This document shows, piece after piece, positions 19,113-30,415 of a DNA stretch of 64,000 bases; the first letter of the stretch is position 1; every line of letters begins with the position of its first letter. This stretch comes from Symbiodinium natans (lineage: Eukaryota; Sar; Dinophyceae; Suessiales; Symbiodiniaceae). The position numbers and the translations under genes were made by a program. The notes under the pieces were generated by a model, which worked only from the letters and a program-made list of their open reading frames with translations, did not search any database and was not told the DNA's origin. The stretch covers positions 87,501 to 151,500 of the forward strand of contig CAJNDS010000890.1 in assembly GCA_905221605.1 (NCBI GenBank). Reading direction: 5' to 3'.

Positions 19113-22100
19113 ATGGAAGGTTCTTCGGCGTGGGTTCTGGAATCGGATTGGTGCAACTTGGTGGGGCAAGCTTTGTGCGAGCCCGCAGTCTGCCCGTCAT
19201 GTCCTGATCCAGTTCAGGTTCTGCATCCGCAAGAGCTGGCCCTGCTGCATGATGTCCAGGAGATTGGCCCTTGTTTCGCCCCGAGCTCCACCGTGCGCAT
19301 TGAAGGTTGTCGTGCTGCGGTTCCGGTTGTAGGTGCAACGGCCGATGCCCGTGTCCAGGACCTCACCCCTGGCCCGGCCTTTGGGGTCCTAGGTGGTTTA
19401 GCCCCGAACCCCACCGCGCGCGTCAACGCTTGTCACGCTGCCAGGGTTCCGGTAAGTGCCAAGGCCGATGCCCGTGTCCAGGACCTCACCCCTGGCCCGG
19501 CCATTGTAGGGGTTCTAGGTGGTTTAGCCCCGAGCCCCACCGTGCGCGTCAATGCTTGTCACGCTGGGGGTTCTCGTAGGTGCCAAGGCCGATGCCCGTG
19601 TCCAGGACCTCACCCCTGGCCCGGCCATAGGGGTCCTTGGTGGTTTGGCCCCGAGCCCCACCGTGCGCGTCGAAGATTGTCATGCTGCCAGGGTTCCGGT
19701 TGTAGGTGCCAAGGCCGATGCCCGTGTCCAGGACCTCACCCCTGGCTCCTAGGTGGTTTAGCCCCGAGCCCCACCGCGTGCGTCGAAGCTTGTCGCGCTG
19801 ACAGGGTTCCAGTTGTAGGTGCCAAGGCCGATGCCCGTGTCCAGGACCTCACCCCTGGCCCGGCCAGAGGGGTCCTAGGTGGTTTAGCCCCGAGCCCCAC
19901 CATGCATGAAGGTTTTGACACTGCCAGGTTTCCGGTTGGACCTCACCCCTGGCCCGGCCTTAGGGGTTCTAGGTGGGTTTGTCCCCAACCCTCCCGTGGG
20001 CATTGAAGGTTTTCGTGCTGCCAGGCTTGTAGGTGCAACGGCCGATGCGCGTGTCCAGGACCTCACCCCTGCCCGGCCATAGGGGTTTTAGGTGTAGGCC
20101 CGAGCCCCCCCTTAAGCCTAGAGGTGGAGGCTGCGTCGTCCGTGCCATTTGCGGAGGAGGAAATCGTCCGTTTTGTGTCGTCTGAGACCCGGCCCTTGGT
20201 TGAGGCGCTCTGCCAGGCCGGCTTAGCGGACAGGCTCCCATGGCAGGTGTGGGATGAACAGCGGCTGTTGCTTGCAGGGTCTGCGGCTGTAGTGGCAGGC
20301 CAGGCATACTGGGCACACTGTCTAGCTCCAAAAGGACCTAGGCAGTTGAGCACGGCCCCCTGTAACACAAGTGCGTGTGCTTTGCCTGCTGACGTCCAGT
20401 CCTTTCTCCAACCGATCGTGCCGACAACGTGGCGTTCGTCGACAGGCTCTGACGCAACAAGGGCCTTTCTTGGCAGATGATCAGGTTGCAGCAAGCCTCA
20501 AGTGCCTGGCGAGCTTCACCCAGCGGAGTGTCATAGTGCTAGATCCTCTGATGCTTCAAGCTGCGGTGGCCCATGAAAGCCACAGCATCCTAACTACGTT
20601 CCTTGCGGGTGTCCAGCAGCCCTTCGAAGTCATTTCGGCCTTTTGCTCCCATGACCATTGGGTGTTTGTCCATTGGCATGTTTCCCTTGGCACTGTTGAA
20701 GCGTGGACAAGCTCCACCGCAAAGCTGCATGATGCTGATGTGGCAGTGGCGCACTGCGTTTTTGGCCGGGCGCTTGGCTTACATGCACGTTCTTTCCGGT
20801 TCCACGATGCCCCTGCCAGGGTCGAAAGCCCCAACTTGTGTGGGCCGCTTGGTTTGGTCGACCTGCTGTGTCAGTTGCAAGGTGCTGAGCCATGGCGTTT
20901 GAGCATGCTTGCGATACGGCGGCGTGGGTTCTGGCTGCGTTCGTGGCTTCTCTTGACCGCGACGGCCATGTGCGTCAGCCCGTTCTGTTGGCAGGTGCAT
21001 TGCATGGAGCTGGGGCCCACCCACTCTTGGTCCAGGGCCTAGCGGCCACCCTGCGCCAGAAAGGTGTGCCGGCTGAGGCGGCGTCCGACCGTGCTCAGTC
21101 TGCAATATGCCAACTTGGTGCGGCAGCTGTCCAGAAGGCAATGACTTCGGCCCAGCCTTGGAAGCAGTTGAAAGCCTTGGCCAATCAGGCAAAGCCAGTG
21201 TTCCAGTGGATTCTTCCGTCCGAGCTTCAGGTTCACATCGAAGCCCGGTTGGCGTCGGGTGACGGCCCGAGCCATCGCCGAGCTCAACGCAAAGTTCGCA
21301 GTGTTTCAGGGCCATTGGCGCCCAGCAGCAAGGAGGTACAGGCGCCTAGGCCAGACCAGGTTGAGGTTCCCGACGGTGTCTTCATCCAGGCCAAAGGTGG
21401 CGAAGCCTTGTGTGCGCTCTCCCTGCTTGAGGTAGGACCTCAGGCAGAAGGGGTCGTCTTGGTGACGCCGGCGGAGGCGTTGCCTTACCTTGCACTCTCG
21501 AGCCCAGTTTCCAAGCGTGCGTTGGCGCTCCTTGTCCTTGGGGATATCTGTGTGTCTGGGGCCACCGCGCCTGTGTCCCAGGTTCGGTTCCAGGCCCAGT
21601 GCGTTGAGACATCTGAGCCTATGCTACTGACAGCAACCATGATCCAGATTGGCGATGTTTGGGTGGCCAAGGCTGTGCCTACTCAGGTGGCGCCGCTTGA
21701 TGTCGTTGATTCCACCTTGGTTCGGGTTGCTTGCTTCAAGGACCAGTGGCCTGGAGTATGGCGGGAACTGATTCAGGCACCAGTGCGAGCAATTCTTTCT
21801 CAATGCCCTCAGCTCAGGACGTGTCGCGCCTTGGACTGTGCGTGCCCGTCGTGGCATGGCCTTAGCGGCCCAGGGGAGCCCGAAGCTCTCCTGGAGGTTT
21901 TTGGCAGGCAGTTCTTGAACGAGAATTACAAGGGGGCATCACCGTCAGAAGCTTTTGTGTTCAACGCCATCCTGCGTATCCCGAGCCAGCTAGTGGCTCC
22001 GCTCCAGGCTGCATCCGGCCAGGCAGGCCTCTACTACGAGCCCAGGGGCGCTGACCTACGCGCCCCGTCGCTCCAGTGGACCGTTGTCTGGTTGCCGCGT

Positions 22101-22931
22101 CATTCTCACGCAGAGGCTTTGGTAAAGAAGCAGGCGCACACTGAGGTGGTAGGGCTGGCGCGAGTCGGTGAGCGCTATGGCTTGAGATGCCTCGCTGCTC
22201 AGGCACGGGAGCTTCACAGCAAGGTGCGGCCGGATGCAGAGTACATCCCACGCGAAGGGGCAGTCACGTATCACGTAGGCCCGTGGCCCTTTGGAAGCCA
22301 ACGCCACACCTTGGCCAAGACATTCCGAGCCATCTCGTGGCCAGCCATCCCTCAGCAGCCCTTGCCTGCAGGTGGTCAAGGCGCGGGCATTTGGTGGGTA
22401 GTCCAGGCCTCGGAGCGTCCTGACAGATCTGTCATTCCCACAGCCCAAGGGGAAATCCTGATCGTTGAGCAAAAGGCCCGTGTGGTCGAAGCGCCACGCG
22501 TGCCGACTGTCGTTGCGTCCAAGTCTGCCCTTCGTCGCCTCTCGGAATCCCGTGTCGAGGCTGATCCCCTTGATGTGTCAGACCCATGGCAACAGTATTT
22601 GGATGGCAAGGCTAGTGGACAGAGCCAGGCACTCCGCGGGGAATCATCAGGATCCTCCGGACCAAGAGCCCAGGGTGTCACTCAGGCGGAGTTCCAGCAG
22701 CTGGCGCGCCGACTTGAAGAGTCGGTGGGCACACAGGTTGCCACACAGGTTTCGCAGGCGCACAGGTCTTTTGATGGCCGCTTGGCAGGTGTTGAGGAGA
22801 AGGTTGGTTCTCTTCATCAAAGGGTCGATGCCCAAGAGCAAGGTCTGCAGCAGGTCATCCAGAACATGTTTGCGGCCCAGACGCAGCGCATCGAGGAGCT
22901 CCTTGGAGCGAAACGCCACCGTGAGCAGTGA
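19113..22931 (+). pseudogene. LINE ORF1 protein, frameshifted
   Basis: The likely start is ATG 19113 in context GCCATGG, after the tRNA. The frame breaks inside the 123-bp repeats. The conserved body runs from about 20107 in frame, shifts near 20440 and near 20890, and then stays open through 22931 (last 679 codons uninterrupted from ATG 20892). The C-terminal part includes a Gln/Glu-rich coiled-coil stretch ending VIQNMFAAQTQRIEELL. No RRM or CCHC zinc knuckle is visible. I recognise the organisation as that of ORF1s in abundant dinoflagellate LINEs; presumably an RNA-binding chaperone-like role. Ends with TGA at 22929-22931. Confidence 0.7.
19320..20085 (+). repeat. About 123-bp tandem repeat in the LINE 5' region
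   Basis: Units start near 19341, 19464, 19588, 19714, 19827 and 20041 (spacings 123, 124, 126, 113, then a degenerate pair). Each encodes a peptide like ADARVQDLTPGP...VLGGLAPSPTVRV. Spacing is not always a multiple of three, so frames slip between units. It could be an N-terminal repeat of ORF1 or 5'-UTR monomers. Confidence 0.85.
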
Positions 22932-22935
22932 CTAG
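22929..22935 (+). promoter_or_regulatory. Leaky stop context TGA CTA G between ORF1 and ORF2
   Basis: The ORF1 stop is followed by CTA G, the known translational readthrough context (UGA CUA G). ORF2 continues in the same frame with no in-frame ATG before the endonuclease motifs. Readthrough would give an ORF1-ORF2 fusion. Function is inferred only. Confidence 0.5.
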
Positions 22936-25900
22936 GTTGGGTTTGTGGAGCGGGGTTTGGGGGTTGGGGTGCGCAGGTCAGCTGCCCTGTGGGTAGGTGC
23001 GAGGTGCCGCGAGCATTCCGCGGATGCGGTGGTTGGTGGCACGTTGTTTGGCTTGCTTTCTTTCTCTCTTTTCATTGGGGTGAGGCGTGCCATCCAGGAC
23101 CTGTCCGGCAATCAGGTAGGTTTCAGGTTGGCGCCATTAACCCGACAGGGTTGAATGGAAAGGCCTCTGTTCTTTCAACGATCCATCCTGGCATCTGGGG
23201 CATATCTGAGACTCATCTTTCAGCCCAAGGCTTGCGCCAGTTTAGGCAAGGTCTGCGTTTGAACCAGGCCCCATTCACGTTTCTCCCGGGGGCCCCGGCG
23301 CCCCTGCGTACCGGAAGCCAAACTTCAGGTGGATACACAGGAGTCGGCTTTGCATCTTCATATCCCGTCCGGGCATCCCCGACCGGGTGGCACCAGGATG
23401 TGTGGAATACCGCACGCGTCCAATTGGCCTCTTTTTACGTGGCTCCTTTTTGGGTCCAAGGGGCAGTGGTTTATGGCTGCCCGGCGGACCAAGCCAAGAC
23501 GCACGTTCTTCTAGATGCGGTCACTGAGCGGTTGGTGCTTAACTCTCGCGGCCCGAGGTTTGTTGTGGGTGACATGAATCTCCTGCCTCAACAGCTTGAA
23601 GCTGCCCACCCCGAATGGTGCCAGCATGGGTTTCGTGAAATTCAGGCGGTCGCGGCAGCGAGATGGGGCTGGCAGGTGCAGTCTACATGCAAGCATGCCA
23701 CTCAGAAAGACCACCTGTGGGTGTCACCTGAGCTTGCCTCCATGCTGTGCGAGGCGCAGGTGCAGCATGACGTTTTTGCGGACCATGCAGTGCTGGTGGG
23801 CACGTTCTTAGGAGGTCAGGCCATGTTATCGCGGTTTTGTTGGCGCATGCCCCAGCCTGCGCTTGAACCGAAGGCAAAGGTGCAACCGCTGTCGACGCAG
23901 CCAGCCGTGCCATTGGACACATCTCGCCCTTCACAGGCCTACTCTTCCTTGTGGCGTCAGTATGAGGACCGATGGTCCGACGACAGAAGCGCGCGACAAA
24001 TCGAGCCCTTGACTGAGGCCCAACGTGGCCGGGCAGCCACCCTGGATACCAAACTTGTTCGCACGGCTCCCGTACCGATGACTAAGGGCAGGCATGGTGA
24101 GGCCGAGGTAACCTTCTTTGGTGGGGATTGGTGGTTCGGTCGGTGGTTCAAGCAGCTTCGTCGTTTGCAGGCCTACATGCAGGTCGCGTGCAGCGCGGCA
24201 AGGTCGGAAGGCCGAGCCGAAGCCCAAGCCAATCGGTGGCGCGCTGTTCGCCGAGCAGCAGGTTTCAAACCGTCGTTTGCAGAGCGGTGGCTATGTCGCA
24301 AAGTTCGCATGGCTGGGGATCCAGACAGGATGCCTGTCAACCCGCCAGGGGCCCAGTGTGCGCAGCAAATCTTTCAGACGTTCGAGGCTTGTTTCCGTGA
24401 CTTGGAAAGCCAACTTAAGAAGCACACGCGCAAACTGGCGCAGCAGCGCCGGGTGGACAATCCATCTTTGATTTTTCGGGACATGAAGCCTGATCAGGCT
24501 GAGCCGGTAGAGACCCTTGTCGGGCGACGTCGCAAGCCTGCGCCCGAACGACTTGGTGCGCCAGGACGTGCTGCTCGGGGACCTCCCCCAAATCTTCCAA
24601 GCCTTCGCCAAAGAATGGATTCAAAGGTGGATCCGGCCGGACCACTTGGAGGCGCATAGGTGGGACGGCCTGTTGGCTAGCTTTCCGTTGCCCCAAGGCC
24701 GACCTATGGTGCTCCCGCCCATTTCTGAAGAGACATGGCGAGCGGCGGCGCGGGCGAAGCGGTCTTCGGCAGCCATAGGGCCTGACGGCGTGTCACGCGA
24801 GGACTTGTTGCGCCTTCCCTCGGATCTTGTGCAAGGCATGTTGGCCATTTACCAGGAAGCCGACCACCACCGGCAAATGGCCTGAACAAATGCTGGTAGG
24901 CATAGTGGCAGCGTTGGCAAAAGTGCCACACGCCAGGGAGGTGACGCAGTACAGGCCAATAACGGTCTTGTCGTTGTCATATAGGGTTTGGGGGTCTATC
25001 CGCGCGCGTCAGGCGCTGGCCTATCTCCGGGGAGTGGTGCCTGACACGCTGTATGGCAACATGCCGGGGAGGGCTGCGGCTACCATTTGGTGGCAGCTTC
25101 AGGCAGAGGTGGAGCGTGCGCAAGCCCAGGGCTACGTTCTGGCAGGGGCTGCCCTTGATTTGCAGAAAGCCTTCAACACTTTGCCCAGGGTGCCAGTTCT
25201 TGCTCTTGCCGAGTTGGTTGGCCTCCCGGCTGGGTTGGTGAGAGGTTGGTCCGGCGCTTTAACTGGGGTGCAGCGCAGGTTTAAGGTACGTGGTTCCGTC
25301 GGTCCGGCCTTGCTTGCCAATGCAGGCTTTCCAGAAGGCGATGCCATGTCCGTTGTCGCCATGGCGCTGGTTGACTTAGCACTCCATCATCATATAGCAG
25401 CACTGCCTCTTTCCAAAGTCATTTCCTTCGTGGACGACTGGCAGCATCTCACACGCCATCCGGCCGTCATCCCGGAGGCAGTCCAAGCCACCAAGGCCTT
25501 TGCGCAATCCTGGGACATCGCGCTGGATGAGTCTAAAACTAAGGTCTGGGCGACAACCGCGGAAGCCCGGAAGGCACTTCGAAACCAAGGTTTCCAGACC
25601 ACGCTGGATGCTCGTGATTTAGGGGGCCATCTGTCCTTCTCTAAACGTGTATCTGTCTATACCATCACGACCAGGATTAAATCAATGCAGCCCCTCTGGC
25701 CGCGGCTTCAGCTGTCACCTGCCCCCTTTGAGCAGAAGCTTCGTGCGCTCTCAGTGGCGGCCTGGCCGCGCGCGCTTCATGGCATTTCGGTTGTTCTCTT
25801 GGGGGATGGGCACTTTGACGGGTTGCGTAGTGCGGCTGTGCGAGGGCTAGGGGCCAAGCGGCCTGGGCTCAACCCAGCTGTTTTGTTGGGGCTCACTGTT

Positions 25901-27781
25901 TATCCGGTGGCCGATCCTGCCTTCTTTGCGCTTCTTTCCACATTCAGAGATCTTCGAACCCATGGGTCGCCAGCAACAGTGGGCCAGTTGGCCGATCCCA
26001 TTGCTGTGGGGGCACTTCCTGTAGGCACGGGGCCGGTTTCGGTTTGGTTGGGTAGGTGTAATGCGGTGGGTTTGGCTTGGAGGCCCGAAGTGCAGATGCT
26101 GGAGGATTCACTGGGGGCTTTTGATCCTTGGGCCACCTCCATGCAGGAGGTTGAGCTGCGATTGGTTCGCGCATGGCAGGGATCCATCGCATCCCGCGTG
26201 CAGCATCGGCGAGGGTTTGCAGGGTTGAGACAGGCTGATCCTGTCCTCACGCGCAAGCTTACAGCCCAGTGGCCGGCTGAGGACAGGGCCTTGATACGCA
26301 TCACGCTCACAGGGGCCTTCTTTACAGAGGATGCCTTGCACCACATTGGAGGCGGCGATTCGCCATTATGTCCCTTTTGCGACCAGCGTGACGGCGTTGA
26401 GCATAGGGTTTGGCGCTGCACTGCTTTCAACCGCGAGCGCCAGCAGGCCCTTCGGGGGAGCACTTTCACTTTCGAGGACTTACCGCCGTGCCAGTCCATG
26501 CATGGTTGGTGCATGCAGCCGCGTGAGCTTGACGTGCTACAGCAAGAACTGCTCGGCATACCGTGCTTGCTTTGTGATTTTCAGGTGCCGCATTCGGCAG
26601 AAGATCAGATCGACTTGTTTACCGATGGGTCATGTTTGCTTCCAAGAGAACACCACCTGCGTTTGGCAGCTTGGGCTGTCACAGTTGCGGCCCCCGTGGG
26701 CGAGCCAGCAGTCATCCTTGCCGCAGGGCCGGTGCCAGGCCTTGCGCAGACTGCCTATCGCGGCGAGCTGTCCGCAGTTCTGTCCGCCCTCAAGTATGCG
26801 CAGGCCTCAGGACGTAGGGTTCGCCTTTGGAGTGATTGTCTGGGGGTAGTTCGGGGTGTTCGGGGGTTGGTTGAGGGGTCGGTTCGGCTCGTTAGGCCAA
26901 CGGCGCGAAACGCCGACCTTTGGCTGCAGGTCCGAGACATTTTGTGGGAATATCCTGACCGTTTTGGGGGCATCTTTAAGGTTCCAGCGCATGAGGCATT
27001 GGGGGAGGATGCCACTTTCTTTGAGGAATGGATACGCCACAACAATGATCAGGTCGATGGGGCAGCGAAGCAGGCCAATCGCGCGAGGCCACAGCGGTTC
27101 TGGGATATCTGGGATGAGGTGCGTCGTGACGTGGCGTACCAGCAGCATGTGGGCAGCATCGTCTTGGGCCTCCACAGGGCCATCGGACGTGCTTCGTGCA
27201 GGGCAAAACGCAAGCAGCGTGAGCCGGCTGACGTCGAGCTGCAGGTGGTGCCACCTGTGCCGGATGAAAGATCTCTGACGTGCCCCGTGGTCCCTGAGCG
27301 AGATTTGGCCACTGTTTTCGCCAAGTTTGGAAGGCCTTATGTGATGGTCTTAAGCAACTGGCTCCGTTTGGTCACTGGCGCTGGTGGCGTTGTAGCTGCT
27401 CGACCCCGCTGGGTTTCTCTGGCACAACTTTACCTTGCATTCCGACGTGCCACGGGAATGGAAATACCATTTTATAGGCAGTCTTCGAAGGCATGGTACT
27501 CAACGGCCCCAGGGCCAGAGGAGATGTTGCGTGAGGTTCCCCTAGGTCGGCGAGCAACTTGGTTTTTGACCCAGGTCAAGGCCGTGGTCAAAGCTGCTGG
27601 TGGAAACTGGTACACTCAGGAGACCCGGCCGTCTTCTGCCATTCTCCAGTGCCGCCTCCTTTCCGTCTACATGCGCTTCCCGGCAGAGCAGTTGGAGGCT
27701 GTGGAGTCGCTTTTGGCAGCAAGGCTGGGACGTGAATGCCAACGACATGATCGCAGATGGGCTGCCCTAACTTCGTTGTGA
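22932..27781 (+). pseudogene. LINE ORF2: endonuclease, reverse transcriptase, RNase H
   Basis: The first part (22932-24659) is an exonuclease/endonuclease/phosphatase domain with SETHLS, GGYTGVGF, VVGDMN and FADHAVLVG motifs. After a shift near 24520-24550 the frame gives the RT N-terminal SSAAIGPDGVSREDL. A second shift near 24865 leads to the main RT: YRPITVLSLSYRVW, GAALDLQKAFN (motif A), GFPEGDAMS (B), ISFVDDW (C), then DESKTKVW. A zinc knuckle follows (CPFCDQRDGVEHRVWRC). RNase H has FTDGS, RGELSAVL, LWSDCLGVV and NDQVDGAAK. A 200-residue C-terminal extension of unknown role ends at TGA 27781. All catalytic residues are present. Both shifts are equivalent to one extra base. Confidence 0.85.
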
Positions 27782-27905
27782 TCGCTTTGATTTATGATTT
27801 CGTGTTTCTTGGAGCCTCGAGGCTTATTCCTGGTCTTTCGCCCAAGGCGTCGGATTGGCGCAAGCGCCGCCATAGTTGCTACGCTTGAGCTGTTATGGAA
27901 AGGGT
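27782..27905 (+). other. LINE 3' UTR
   Basis: About 120 bp, with a small hairpin GGCGCAAGCGCC near 27856. It ends in GGAAAGGGTGGAAAGGG, which merges into telomere-like GTGTAGGG units. No poly(A) tail. Such a tail-less junction could reflect priming on telomeric repeat. Confidence 0.5.
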
Positions 27906-28099
27906 GGAAAGGGTGTAGGGTGTAGGGTTCAGGGCTTAGGGGAAGTTTAGGGTTTGACCTGCTTGGCTGGTTCGGCACAGCTTGAAACCACCTGCTGAGA
28001 GAGGTGCAACTAAACAAACTTACGAGCCTAAAGACTCTGAAGCAAAAAATTGAACCTTCAGTCCCCAGCCCTAACCCCAAATCTTGACCCAACTCCCAA

Positions 28100-28227
28100 C
28101 TTGGAGGTTCGTGGCGCTTGTTAACCAATTGCAACTGTACTTGCAAATGTACTTCTAAGCATATTAGGGCACTTAAGGGGCTTATTAGTGGCTTGTCAGT
28201 ACAGTTATATCTGGTTTACTAAGTACC
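28100..28227. mobile_element. MITE family A, 3' end replaced by telomeric repeat
   Basis: Left inverted repeat CTTGGAGGTTCGTGGCGCTT and the internal GGGCACTTAAGGGGCTTA match other copies. The right end stops at AAGTACC, where CCCTAAA repeats begin (28229-28338). Confidence 0.7.
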
Positions 28228-28228
28228 C

Positions 28229-28338
28229 TAAACCCTAAACCCTAAACCCAAAACCCTAAACAATAGACAGTAGACCCTAAAACTTAAACCCTAAACCCTA
28301 AACCCTAAACCCTAAACCCTAAACCCTAAACCCTAAAC
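28229..28338 (-). repeat. CCCTAAA array
   Basis: Two runs separated by CAATAGACAGTAGACC. The second run directly adjoins the exon at 28339. Confidence 0.9.
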
Positions 28339-28420
28339 CAGCAAGAGCGCCTGGCGCATCTGGCGGAGCGCATCCGGCTTGGTGGGCGTGGGGAGGCCCA
28401 AGATCAGATCTGCCGGGCCC
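28339..28420 (-). CDS. Candidate 82-nt exon, unknown protein
   Basis: Minus frame: GPADLILGLPTPTKPDALRQ then MRQALLL. Acceptor ATAAAACTTCAG|G follows an AT-rich stretch. The donor is CTG|GTTTAGGG, supplied by the telomeric array. The plus frame (QERLAHLAERIRLGG) is also open, but lacks a donor. Confidence 0.5.
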
Positions 28421-28454
28421 CTGAAGTTTTATTAATATGTATTATTATGTTTGT

Positions 28455-28568
28455 TTTTTTTGTTTTTTTTTTTTTGGGGGGGGGGGGTTAGGGTTTAGGG
28501 TTTAGGGTTTAGGGTTCAGGGTTCAGGGTTCAGGGTTTAGGGTTGGGTTTAGGGTTTAGGGTTTTCAC
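28455..28568 (+). repeat. T run, G run and TTTAGGG/TTCAGGG array
   Basis: Poly-T then poly-G (28451-28487), followed by about 11 telomeric units including three TTCAGGG in a row. Confidence 0.85.
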
Positions 28569-28679
28569 TGGGCTGAGGGGCTGAGGGCTTACGCTACGCT
28601 AAGCCAGGGGCCAATTGGCAACTCTCCCAAAAACGCAAACTGTGCAGGCCAGAATCGCAGCCTATTGTCTTGCAAGTTC

Positions 28680-29335
28680 TCTTACAGTGCTGTTGTTACT
28701 GTTGTTGCTGTTGTCGCTATGGCTACTATGGTTGCTGTTGGTACTAGTATTACTATTTCTTAACTTTTTACTAGTGCCAGAGTTGTTACGACCGCTGTTA
28801 TTGCCAATATTGCTACTTCCGCTACTAACGGTCTTCCTGTTACCACTGTTATGAGTGTTTTCAAAATATGAAGGCTGCTGTTGTCGTTGTTAGTAGTGGT
28901 ATTGTCGCTATTTGTGCGAGTATTGGTATTGTTGTCATGTTCTTGCTATTGTTGCGCTTACATTGTTAGTATTGACATTTTAAGTTGTAGCCATCACTGT
29001 ACTGGCCGTCATTTTTTGCTCTTCTTATTGAGATATAGACAGTATTAACTGTTCTTGTTCCTCTTGTTACTGTTGCTAAAACTGTCATCGTGGAGTCTGT
29101 TTCTATCGGCACTGTTGTGACTTTTGCGGATGTTGCTATAATTGTTACTATTGTTGCTGTTGCCATTATCGTTCCGATTTCTCAGCTTGGTTGGCACGGT
29201 TGTTGTTCCTGTGTTGGTTGCGCTTGTTGTGTTTGGTGTTGTTGACATTGTCGCTGCTATTGTTGTTCTGGTTCCGGTTCATGCTATTTCTTGGTTGCTC
29301 CTATGTTTGTCATTGTTGTTAGTATGAATGCTGTG
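28680..29335. repeat. Long cryptic triplet-simple region (GTT/CTT/ATT)
   Basis: About 650 bp with T at two of every three positions and no clean unit. All frames give Leu/Val or Asn/Ser/Thr-rich peptides, so the ORFs here are compositional. Bases 29340-29895 are unique DNA with a C run at 29669-29692, no gene. Confidence 0.75.
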
Positions 29336-29894
29336 CTGAGATGATAGTATCACTACTATTCTCGGGATGAACGCTACAGCTGACGCTGGGGCAGTGTTTG
29401 CTAGTGCTGCCTCTGGGAGCCCCCTCGGGCCTAACCCTAAACCTTAAACTAAACCCTAAACCCTAAACCCTAAACCCTGAAGTGCTGCCAAAGAATAAGG
29501 GGCCGACTGAAAGACCAAGCCGAAGCGAGACCGGTCTTCCTGGATGGAGCAACGTGAGCCGGCCCCGCATGTGACTGGTTTGAAGTCGGTTTCAAGCTTC
29601 GGTTGCTATGGCAGGATGAAGGACTGAGGTATGGTGTGCGGGCACTTATACTGGGAGTTCGACACCTGACCCCCCCCCCCCCCCCCCCCCCGGTCTCCCC
29701 CACCCCCCTCACCGCTTCCCACTCCCCTTCCCCCGCCCCTGCCACATGACCCTAAATCTCCGTAGGTGCATTTGCACAAACTGTTTCATTGCGAATGCAC
29801 TCCTGTATCAGCTTGTCCTCACTGCCTTGTCCGCACTGGAAAAGAAAACTGACCTACACCAGAACATCACAACAAGAAATGTCAAAAACACGCT

Positions 29895-30070
29895 TTAGGG
29901 TTTAGGGGGTTAGGGGTTTAGGGGTTTAGGGGTTTAGGGGTTTAGGGGTTTAGGGGTTTAGGGGGTTTAGGGGTTTAGGGGTTTAGGGGTTTAGGGGTTT
30001 AGGGGTTTAGGGGTTTAGGGGTTTAGGGGTTTAGGGGTTGAGGGGTTTAGGGGTTTAGGGGTGTAGGGGA
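29895..30070 (+). repeat. Octamer TTTAGGGG array
   Basis: About 21 TTTAGGGG units, distinct from the heptamer. Directly downstream (in sense) of the exon at 30081. Confidence 0.95.
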
Positions 30071-30080
30071 TTAGGGCCAC

Positions 30081-30125
30081 CGCCTTGAAGAAGTAGGCCA
30101 GCTCCTGTTCGAGCTTTCGGCCCAC
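30081..30125 (-). CDS. Candidate 45-nt exon, unknown protein
   Basis: Fifteen codons in phase 0 on minus: VGRKLEQELAYFFKA. Acceptor is TGGAAG|GTG and donor GCG|GTGGCC. Very protein-like amphipathic helix. Telomeric arrays lie on both sides. Confidence 0.5.
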
Positions 30126-30135
30126 CTTCCAGGCT

Positions 30136-30247
30136 TAGGGTTTAGGGTTTCAAGGTTTAGGGTTTATAGGGTTTAGGGTTTAGGGTTTAGGGTTTAGGGT
30201 TTAGGGTTTAGGGTTTAGGGTTTAGGGTTTAGGGTTTAGGGTTTAGG
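30136..30247 (+). repeat. TTTAGGG array
   Basis: Near perfect after two variants. Confidence 0.95.
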
Positions 30248-30320
30248 GGCCGTTTGTAAGCCCTGAGCCGCCGCGGCACAACCTGATACTGCTATCGATA
30301 CTCGACTTTCTTACTTAAAG

Positions 30321-30415
30321 ATACTCATGTGTATATATGTATATGTACATGTACATGTACATGTACATGTACATGTATATGTATATGTATATGCATATGT
30401 ATATGTATATGTATA
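30321..30415. repeat. ATGTAC/ATGTAT hexamer microsatellite
   Basis: Self-complementary GTACAT units followed by GTATAT units, with an AT-rich tail to 30500. Bases 30640-31000 are CA-rich (CCACAC/CACCAC) low-complexity DNA. No supported gene to 31570. Confidence 0.85.

Larger units (their letters stand above)
18964..27905 (+). mobile_element. APE-type LINE with RNase H, dinoflagellate type, frameshifted copy
   Basis: Plus-strand non-LTR retrotransposon of about 8.9 kb. It has a tRNA-Gln at the 5' edge, a tandem-repeat 5' region, a long ORF1, and an ORF2 with endonuclease, reverse transcriptase, zinc knuckle, RNase H and a C-terminal extension. No LTRs. TTTAGGG repeat abuts the 5' side and G-strand telomere-like repeat (TGTAGGG, TTCAGGG, CTTAGGG) abuts the 3' side at about 27905-27950. 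The exact ends and target-site duplication are not resolvable. Several frameshifts suggest a dead copy or indel errors in the assembly. Confidence 0.85.

Noticed and set aside
28615-29327. Leu-rich membrane-like and Asn/Thr-rich ORFs
   Set aside because: Triplet-simple DNA is open in several frames; composition alone explains them.
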